This document shows, one piece after another, positions 58,238 through 64,000 of a DNA stretch of 64,000 nucleotides. Source of the DNA: Novosphingobium ovatum (GTDB lineage: Bacteria > Pseudomonadota > Alphaproteobacteria > Sphingomonadales > Sphingomonadaceae); the NCBI RefSeq assembly GCF_009909235.1, contig NZ_JAAAPO010000001.1, positions 248,001 to 312,000 on the forward strand, in the 5' to 3' direction. Position numbers and translations under genes: made by a program. Positions within the stretch are counted from its first letter, which is position 1; every line of letters begins with the position of its first letter. The notes under the pieces were generated by a model, which saw nothing but the letters and a program-made list of their open reading frames with translations, was not told the origin of the DNA and did no database searches.

Positions 58238-60184
58238 ATGACCGACACCACGAACGAGCCCGTGTATGTCGTCGATTCCCTGATCGCCGAGGATATCGAC
58301 GCCTATCTGGACACGCATCAGCACAAGACGATGCTGCGTTTCATCACCTGCGGGTCGGTGGACGATGGCAAATCGACGCTGATCGGCCGTCTGCTGTATG
58401 ATTCAAAGATGATCTTTGAAGACCAGCTGGCCGCGCTGGAGAACGATTCCAAGAAGGTCGGCACGCAGGCCGGCGGGATCGATTTCGCGCTGCTGGTCGA
58501 CGGTCTGGCCGCCGAGCGCGAGCAGGGCATCACGATCGATGTCGCCTATCGCTTCTTCAACACCGAAAAGCGCAAGTTCATCGTCGCCGACACCCCCGGC
58601 CATGAACAATACACGCGCAACATGGTGACGGGCGCCTCCACCGCCGATCTGGCCGTGATCCTGATCGATGCGCGCAAGGGCGTGCTGACGCAAACCCGCC
58701 GCCATTCGTTCCTCGCCCATCTGATCGGCATCCGCAATCTGGTGCTGGCGGTGAACAAGATGGATCTGGTGGACTATAGCCAAGAACGGTTTGACCAGAT
58801 CGTCGCCGATTACCGCGCCTTTGCCACCAGCATCGGGATCGAGAACTTTGTCGCCATGCCGATTTCCGGCTATATGGGCGACAATATCACCACGCTGTCG
58901 GACAACACGCCGTGGTATCGCGCGCCCGCCTATTTCGGCCGCAGCCTGATCGATCATCTCGAAACGGTAGAGGTCGACACCACCCGCGATTTGGCCCGCC
59001 CGTTCCGTATGCCGGTGCAATGGGTCAACCGCCCCAATCTGGATTTCCGCGGCTTTGCCGGGCAGGTGGCCACGGGCAGCGTGCGTCCGGGCGATGAGAT
59101 CCGCGTGTTGCCCAGCGGCAAGACCAGCACGGTCGAACGCATCGTTACCCTCGATGGCGATCTGGATCAGGCGGTCGCGGGCCAGTCGGTCACGCTGACC
59201 TTTGCCGACGAGATCGACTGTTCGCGCGGCGATGTCATCGCCCTGTCCGATGCCCCGCCGCAGGTGGCCGATCAGTTCGAGGCCAGCCTTGTGTGGATGG
59301 CCGACACGGCGCTGATTCCGGGCCGCGCCTATTGGCTGAAACTGGGCAGCCAGATGGTCTCCGCCACCGTGCATGCGCCCAAATACACCATCAACGTCAA
59401 CACGATGGAGCATTGCGCCGCCAAGACGCTGGAGCTGAACGCCATTGGCGTGGCCGAGGTTACCACCGACAAGCCGATCGTGTTCGAACCCTATGCCGAG
59501 AACCGGCAACTGGGCGGTTTCATCCTGATCGACAAGATCACCAACAGCACGGTTGGCGCCGGCATGCTGCATTTCAGCCTGCGCCGGGCGCAGAACGTGC
59601 ATTGGCAGGCGCTGGACGTCACGCGTGAAGCCCGCGCCGAGCAAAAGCACCAGAAGAGCGCGCTGTTGTGGTTCACCGGCCTGTCGGGTTCGGGCAAATC
59701 GACCATCGCCAATCTGGTCGAAAAGAAGCTGCACGCGCTGGGCAAGCACACCTTCCTGCTGGACGGCGACAATGTGCGCCACGGGTTGAACAAGGATCTG
59801 GGCTTTACCGAGGCCGACCGCATCGAGAACATCCGCCGCGTGGGCGAGGTGGCGCGTCTGATGACGGACGCTGGCCTGATCGTCATCACCGCCTTCATCA
59901 GCCCCTTCCGCGCCGAGCGCGAGATGGTGCGTAGCCTGATGGCCGAGGGTGAGTTCAACGAGGTGTTCATCGACACGCCGCTGGACGTGGCCGAGGCGCG
60001 CGACGTCAAGGGCCTGTACAAGAAGGCGCGTTCGGGCGCTCTCAAGAACTTTACCGGCATCGACAGCCCGTATGAAGCGCCGCAAAACCCCGAAATCCAC
60101 GTCGACACCACCCGCATGAGCGCCGAAGACGCCGCCGAGATGATCGTCGACCGCCTGCTGGGCCACTGGATGCCGGAGATCTGA
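58238..60184 (+). CDS. cysN: Bifunctional sulfate adenylyltransferase large subunit / APS kinase CysNC
   Basis: A 648-aa fusion. Residues 25-450 are the CysN GTPase, an EF-Tu relative: G1 [10 protein letters not shown]3 [12 protein letters not shown] and G4 NKMD. Residues 460-645 are the CysC kinase: P-loop [29 protein letters not shown], and [10 protein letters not shown] with [20 protein letters not shown]. Together with CysD it activates sulfate to PAPS in two steps. The fused form is common in alphaproteobacteria. Confidence 0.97.
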   Translation: MTDTTNEPVYVVDSLIAEDIDAYLDTHQHKTMLRFITCGSVDDGKSTLIGRLLYDSKMIFEDQLAALENDSKKVGTQAGGIDFALLVDGLAAEREQGITIDVAYRFFNTEKRKFIVADTPGHEQYTRNMVTGASTADLAVILIDARKGVLTQTRRHSFLAHLIGIRNLVLAVNKMDLVDYSQERFDQIVADYRAFATSIGIENFVAMPISGYMGDNITTLSDNTPWYRAPAYFGRSLIDHLETVEVDTTRDLARPFRMPVQWVNRPNLDFRGFAGQVATGSVRPGDEIRVLPSGKTSTVERIVTLDGDLDQAVAGQSVTLTFADEIDCSRGDVIALSDAPPQVADQFEASLVWMADTALIPGRAYWLKLGSQMVSATVHAPKYTINVNTMEHCAAKTLELNAIGVAEVTTDKPIVFEPYAENRQLGGFILIDKITNSTVGAGMLHFSLRRAQNVHWQALDVTREARAEQKHQKSALLWFTGLSGSGKSTIANLVEKKLHALGKHTFLLDGDNVRHGLNKDLGFTEADRIENIRRVGEVARLMTDAGLIVITAFISPFRAEREMVRSLMAEGEFNEVFIDTPLDVAEARDVKGLYKKARSGALKNFTGIDSPYEAPQNPEIHVDTTRMSAEDAAEMIVDRLLGHWMPEI

Positions 60185-60188
60185 TCGC

Positions 60189-60935
60189 ATGGCCGTTGAT
60201 CTGACGCGGGACGGTGATCTGGCCGCCCATCTGGCGCAAGTTGCGGGCGATATCCTGATCGCCGTGCGTCAGGCGGGGGTGTTCACGGGCAAGGAACTGG
60301 GCAAGGCGGGGGACGCCACCGCCAACCAGTTCCTGTGCCACGCCCTGCGCAGCGCGCGGCCCGACGATGGCCTGTTGTCCGAAGAGGAAAAGGACAATGC
60401 GCAGCGTCTGAGCCAGTCACGCGTGTGGATTGTCGATCCGGTCGACGGCACGCGCGAATATGGTGAGGAGCGCGCCGATTGGGCGGTGCATGTTGGGCTG
60501 GCGGTGGATGGCGTGGCGGCGTTGGGCGCGGTGGCATTGCCCGGCGCGGATGCGGTGTACCGCAGCGATGCGCCCGTGCCCGTGCCGCCCGCGCCCCAAA
60601 CCCTGCGCATGGTGGTCAGCCGCACCCGTCCCGCGCCACAGGCAGTGGCCGTGGCCGAACAACTGAACGCGCAGCTGGTGCCCATGGGCAGCGCCGGCGC
60701 CAAGGCGATGGCGATCATCCGGGGCGAGGCCGACATCTATCTGCATTCGGGCGGACAGTATGAATGGGACAGCTGCGCGCCGGTGGCCGTGGCGCTGGCG
60801 CATGGCCTGCATTGCAGCCGCATCGATGGCGCGCCGCTGGTCTATAATCAGGCCGATACCTATATGCCCGACCTGTTGATCTGCCGCCGCGAACATGCGG
60901 CGCGCGTTTTGGAACTGGTGGCCGGGCTGGCGTAA
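60189..60935 (+). CDS. cysQ: 3'(2'),5'-bisphosphate nucleotidase CysQ
   Basis: A 248-aa inositol-monophosphatase-fold enzyme that removes the 3' phosphate from PAP or PAPS and so recycles the by-product of sulfate reduction and limits PAPS. The metal-binding motif is WIVDPVDGTREYGE (about residues 78-91), and the second motif is YEWDSCAPVAVALAHG. Glu in LLSEEEKDN matches the first metal ligand. It begins 4 nt after cysNC, so it is co-transcribed with the enzymes whose product it degrades. Confidence 0.93.
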   Translation: MAVDLTRDGDLAAHLAQVAGDILIAVRQAGVFTGKELGKAGDATANQFLCHALRSARPDDGLLSEEEKDNAQRLSQSRVWIVDPVDGTREYGEERADWAVHVGLAVDGVAALGAVALPGADAVYRSDAPVPVPPAPQTLRMVVSRTRPAPQAVAVAEQLNAQLVPMGSAGAKAMAIIRGEADIYLHSGGQYEWDSCAPVAVALAHGLHCSRIDGAPLVYNQADTYMPDLLICRREHAARVLELVAGLA

Positions 60936-60961
60936 CGCCGCCCGGCCTACCGAGTTTTGTG

Positions 60962-61057
60962 CGTTTTTCCGTTCAAGCTGGCGCGAACGGAAAAGCGACG
61001 CTCAAGCGCCGCGCGGGCTAATCGCCTTTTTCCGATACTGAACGATCGGAAAAAGGC
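60962..61057. repeat. Two adjacent inverted repeats between cysQ and pyrC-like gene
   Basis: Repeat 1: CGTTTTTCCGTTC (60962-60974) with GAACGGAAAAGCG (60985-60997), one mismatch. Repeat 2: GCCTTTTTCCGAT (61024-61036) with ATCGGAAAAAGGC (61045-61057), perfect 13 bp. Both share a TTTTTCCG core and lie between convergent genes. They may act as bidirectional terminators or mRNA 3' stabilisers, though their T-tracts sit in the left arms. Confidence 0.6.
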
Positions 61058-61058
61058 T

Positions 61059-62294
61059 TTACACCACCTGCATCCCGCCCTTCCACAGGGCCAGAACGCG
61101 GCCCTGCATGGGCTGACGGTCAAACGGCGTGTTGCCCGCTTGGGCCGCCATCTTGTCCGAACTGACGATCCACGGGCGGTCGGCGTCGATCAGGGCGATG
61201 TCGGCCTGTGCGCCCACGGTCAGCACGCCCGCATCCACGCCCAGCAGCGCCGCCGGGTTGGTGGCGATCAGGCGGAAGGCGGCGGCCATGTCGATCACCC
61301 CATCGCGCACCAGATTCATCGTCAGCGGCAACAGCGTTTCAGCCCCTGCCATGCCCGGCTCGGCATCGGCAAAGGGCAGGCGCTTGTCCTCTGGTCCGCG
61401 CGGGTCGTGGCCAGAGGAAATGACGCTGATGGTGCCGTCGGCGATGGCGGCGATCACCGCCTTGCGGTCGGCCTCCTGACGCAGCGGCGGGGAAAAGCGC
61501 AGGAAAGTGCGGAAATCGGCCAGTGCCGTGTCCGACAGCATGAAATGCGCAGGCGTCACACCGGCGCTCACCGCCACGCCACGCCCTTGCGCGGCGCGGA
61601 TCAGGTCCAGCGCGGCCGCCGTGGTGACCTGACGGACATGCAGCCTTGCGCCCGCCATCTCGGCCAGGGCGATGTCGCGCGCGACGGCCAGCGCCTCGGC
61701 CTGCGCCGGGGCAGAGGGCAGGCCCAGACGGGTCGCCATCTCGCTGGCGGTGGCGACCGCATTGCCGGTGATGCCACCATCCTCGGCATGGGTGACGACC
61801 ACCAGATCCAGCATCGCGCAATAGCGCAACAGGCGCAGCATGATGCCCGAATCGGCAATCCAGCGCCGCCCGGTGGACACCGCCCGCGCGCCAGCGTCCC
61901 GCATCAGCGCCACTTCGGCCAGTTCGGTCCCGTCCAGCCCGCGTGTCGCGGCGGCCAGCGGGTGGACCCAGAAATCGGGCTTGCCGCTTTGCGCCGCATA
62001 GCGCACCGTCGAGGAACGATCGAGCGGCGGGTTCTGATCGGGCATCAGCGCGGCGCGAGTGATCCCGCCGAAATGAAACGCCGGCTTATCAATGGCAAAG
62101 ACGCCCAGATCGACCAGACCCGGCGCGATCAATTTGCCGCCCGCATCCACCACCCGGTCGCCGTCCTGCGGCGCCACATCGCCGCCCAGCGCGACAATGC
62201 GGTCGCCCTCACAACGGATCGCGCCCGGAAACGGCGCGCCATCGGCGGCCACCAGCAAGCCGCCGGTGATCGTCAGTCCTGCCGCCTTGGTCAT
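61059..62294 (-). CDS. Dihydroorotase-like protein lacking catalytic metal ligands (PyrX/PyrC' type)
   Basis: A 411-aa amidohydrolase-fold protein. The metal-binding HxH that should follow the first strand is missing: where active PyrC has PGLVDMHVHLREPG, this reads [20 protein letters not shown]. The later His in THAEDG is kept, LHVRHVS reads LHVRQVT, and the catalytic TDHAPH region reads SSGHDPRG. It is therefore probably inactive. In Pseudomonas-type bacteria such a pseudo-dihydroorotase assembles with PyrB. The 4-nt overlap with pyrB fits that. A working PyrC should be elsewhere in the genome. Confidence 0.9.
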   Translation of the reverse strand: MTKAAGLTITGGLLVAADGAPFPGAIRCEGDRIVALGGDVAPQDGDRVVDAGGKLIAPGLVDLGVFAIDKPAFHFGGITRAALMPDQNPPLDRSSTVRYAAQSGKPDFWVHPLAAATRGLDGTELAEVALMRDAGARAVSTGRRWIADSGIMLRLLRYCAMLDLVVVTHAEDGGITGNAVATASEMATRLGLPSAPAQAEALAVARDIALAEMAGARLHVRQVTTAAALDLIRAAQGRGVAVSAGVTPAHFMLSDTALADFRTFLRFSPPLRQEADRKAVIAAIADGTISVISSGHDPRGPEDKRLPFADAEPGMAGAETLLPLTMNLVRDGVIDMAAAFRLIATNPAALLGVDAGVLTVGAQADIALIDADRPWIVSSDKMAAQAGNTPFDRQPMQGRVLALWKGGMQVV

Positions 62295-63346
62295 GCCCAG
62301 CTTCCCTTGTTGTTGGCGGGCATGTCCCAGCCCTCCAGCTTGCGCGCCTTGCGGGTCAGCACTTCCAGACAGGCCATGCGCACGGCCACGCCCATTTCCA
62401 CCTGGCGGGTGATCAGGCTTTGGCCTTCGCCGTTTTTCATATGCATGTCGGCCACGTTCGAATCGATCTCGATGCCGCGGTTCATCGGGCCGGGGTGCAT
62501 CACCAAAGCGCCCGGCGCGGCCAGCGCCAACCGGTCCAGCGTCAGGCCGTACAGGTGGCGGTATTCGCGTGGGGAGGGGATGAACTGACCCTGCATCCGT
62601 TCATTTTGCAGGCGCAGCATCATCACCACATCGGCGCCCTTCAGCGCCGCGTTGAAGTCGTAAAAGGGCGTGACGCGCATCTGCTCGACCTCGGCCGGCA
62701 TCAGGGCGGGGGGCGCGCAGACGCGGACATTGGCGCCCAGCGCCGTCAGCGACAGGATGTTTGACCGCGCCACGCGGCTGTGCAGGATGTCGCCACAGAT
62801 CACCACCGTCAGCCCGACAAAGCTCTCGCCCAGCCCCTTTTCGCGCAGGGCGTGGCGGATGGTCAGCGCGTCCAGCAGCGCCTGCGTGGGATGCTCGTGC
62901 TGGCCATCGCCCGCGTTCAGCACGGGGCAATCCACCTTTTCCGAGATCAGCCGCACCGCGCCCGAACTGGCGTGGCGGATGACGATCGCGTCCGCCCGCA
63001 TCGCGTTCAGCGTCATGGCGGTGTCGATCAGCGTCTCGCCCTTTTTCACGCTGCTGGTGGCGGCCTGCATGTTGACCACATCGGCCCCCAGCCGCTTGCC
63101 CGCGATCTCGAAGGACAGCAGCGTGCGGGTGGAGTTCTCGAAAAAGGCGTTGATGATCGTCAGGCCGTGCAGATGGTCAACGCGCTTGGTTGGCTGACGG
63201 TTCAGCTCGACCCATTGCTCGGCCTCGGCCAGCAGGAACAGGATCTCGTGCGGGGCAAGGCCGGCAATGCCCAGCAAGCCCCGGTGCGGAAAAGCGGCGG
63301 CGCCCAAAGGAAACGGGCCCGCGCTGGTGTTGTGTGGCGATGTCAT
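62291..63346 (-). CDS. pyrB: Aspartate carbamoyltransferase catalytic subunit PyrB
   Basis: Joins carbamoyl phosphate and aspartate in the first committed step of pyrimidine synthesis; 351 aa. The carbamoyl-phosphate site is [13 protein letters not shown], followed by [41 protein letters not shown] and [11 protein letters not shown]. The N-terminal extension of about 30 residues before the family core is usual for the type that binds an inactive dihydroorotase. Start: ATG at 63346; an ATG at 63361 is possible. No regulatory subunit PyrI is seen. Confidence 0.94.
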   Translation of the reverse strand: MTSPHNTSAGPFPLGAAAFPHRGLLGIAGLAPHEILFLLAEAEQWVELNRQPTKRVDHLHGLTIINAFFENSTRTLLSFEIAGKRLGADVVNMQAATSSVKKGETLIDTAMTLNAMRADAIVIRHASSGAVRLISEKVDCPVLNAGDGQHEHPTQALLDALTIRHALREKGLGESFVGLTVVICGDILHSRVARSNILSLTALGANVRVCAPPALMPAEVEQMRVTPFYDFNAALKGADVVMMLRLQNERMQGQFIPSPREYRHLYGLTLDRLALAAPGALVMHPGPMNRGIEIDSNVADMHMKNGEGQSLITRQVEMGVAVRMACLEVLTRKARKLEGWDMPANNKGSWA

Positions 63347-63469
63347 CAAGGTCTGGCCCATACGCCCCGGTGGGCAGATGCTCAAGCCCACTTTGCGGGC
63401 TAATCCACTTGTGTTTTAAGGGGCGCGACGGGCGCTCCGATGGCGGGGTGCATGGACAGGGACAAACCC

Positions 63470-64000
63470 ATGGATTTCGCGCGCAAGGTATGGCGCTGGC
63501 TGGTCGCGATCAAGGACGGGCTGGTCCTGTTGGCGATGCTGCTGTTTTTCGGCGCTTTGTACGGCGTGCTGACAATGCGCCCGGCCGAACCAAGGGTGCG
63601 CGAGGGGGCCTTGCTGATCCGCATGGACGGCGTGGTGGTCGAGGAGCCGCATGACACCGACCCTTTGGCGGCGCTCAAATCGGGCGACAATCCCAAGGAA
63701 ATCGCCCAGCGTGACTTGCTGCGCGCCATTCGCGGCGCGGCCACCGACGCCAAGGTCAAGGCCTTGGTGCTGGACCTGAGCAAGTTTGAAGGCGGCGGTC
63801 TGGTCCACATGACCGAGATCGGCGCGGCGATGGACAGCTTCCGCGCGACGAAAAAGCCGATACTGCTGTTTGGCACGATGATGGGGGACGATGGCATCCA
63901 ACTGGCCGCCCATGCGACGCAGGCGTGGGTCGATCCGCTGGGCGGGGCGGTGCTGCAGGGGCCGGGGGGCATGCGGCTCTATTACGCCGGGCTGCTGGAC
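63470..64000 (+). CDS. sppA: Signal peptide peptidase SppA, N-terminal part (runs off the window)
   Basis: The frame is open from 63470 to the window end (177 codons). It begins MDFARKVWRWLVAIKDGLVL, followed by LLAMLLFFGALYGVL, a membrane anchor typical of the long (67-kDa) SppA. Then come GALLIRMDGVVVEEP, DLLRAIRGAATDAKVKALVL and the start of the S49 protease-like N-terminal half with KKPILLFGTMMGDDGIQLAA. SppA degrades signal peptides left in the membrane. The start at 63470 has AGGGA about 9 nt upstream; ATG at 63452 is in frame but less supported. Divergent from pyrB. Confidence 0.9.
   Translation, partial: MDFARKVWRWLVAIKDGLVLLAMLLFFGALYGVLTMRPAEPRVREGALLIRMDGVVVEEPHDTDPLAALKSGDNPKEIAQRDLLRAIRGAATDAKVKALVLDLSKFEGGGLVHMTEIGAAMDSFRATKKPILLFGTMMGDDGIQLAAHATQAWVDPLGGAVLQGPGGMRLYYAGLLD

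Overview
The window is a GC-rich stretch of bacterial chromosome with tightly packed genes, many 1-4 nt stop/start overlaps and frequent GTG/TTG starts. The gene set fits an alphaproteobacterium, most likely of the Sphingomonadales (Novosphingobium/Sphingomonas-like). Pointers are the CysD and CysN/CysC fusion with CysQ, an inactive dihydroorotase next to PyrB, a solo PdeM phosphoesterase, a compact glycogen operon, and proteins of types common in sphingomonads (DUF2218, DUF2721, probable DUF6628). The placement is inferred from gene content; no marker-gene comparison was possible. No rRNA, tRNA, CRISPR array, insertion sequence, integrase or phage module was found, so this looks like core or stable accessory chromosome rather than an island.

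Layout. 1-4.3 kb: end of pal, a small membrane ORF, a J-domain protein, a secreted EF-hand protein, recO, leuB. 4.5-7.8 kb: a polyprenol-phosphate-mannose synthase/GtrA fusion facing a racemase-like gene and a PMT-type (GT39) mannosyltransferase, which together look like a lipid-linked mannose pathway. 7.9-11 kb: metZ, a small protein behind a Fur-box-like palindrome, apaG, a LysR regulator, and a Pro/His-rich protein. 12.5-21.5 kb: a complete mdtA-mdtB-mdtC-nodT tripartite multidrug efflux operon. 21.7-23.2 kb: 3-hydroxybutyrate dehydrogenase and a MocA-like nucleotidyltransferase. 23.3-29 kb: a phosphate-starvation block, with an O/P-type porin divergent from pstSCAB and Pho-box-like sites on both strands of the spacer. 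29.2-36 kb: infC (probable AUA start), pdeM, hemF, a possible lysozyme-like protein, the bifunctional RelA/SpoT enzyme, an unknown protein and an XdhC-family protein.

36-49 kb is glycogen metabolism: an alpha-glucosidase divergent from glgP-glgB-glgC-glgA-pgm-glgX. This set covers synthesis (Pgm, GlgC, GlgA, GlgB) and breakdown (GlgP, GlgX). 49-52.6 kb: a PadR regulator with a perfect palindrome upstream, DUF2218, DUF2721, and an XpaC-like/TelA pair. 52.7-56 kb: one large protein joining a GH18-like domain, a NodB deacetylase and a processive GT2 synthase. 56.3-61 kb: sulfur assimilation (TauE/SafE permease, cysD, cysNC, cysQ). 61-63.4 kb: pyrB with a catalytically dead dihydroorotase. The window ends inside sppA.

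The most notable items are the probable AUA start of infC, the inactive PyrC homologue, the possible O-mannosylation gene set, the three-domain exopolysaccharide enzyme, the Fur-, Pho- and PadR-type operator candidates, and a leaderless protein with a lysozyme-like motif. No wholly novel system is clearly visible.
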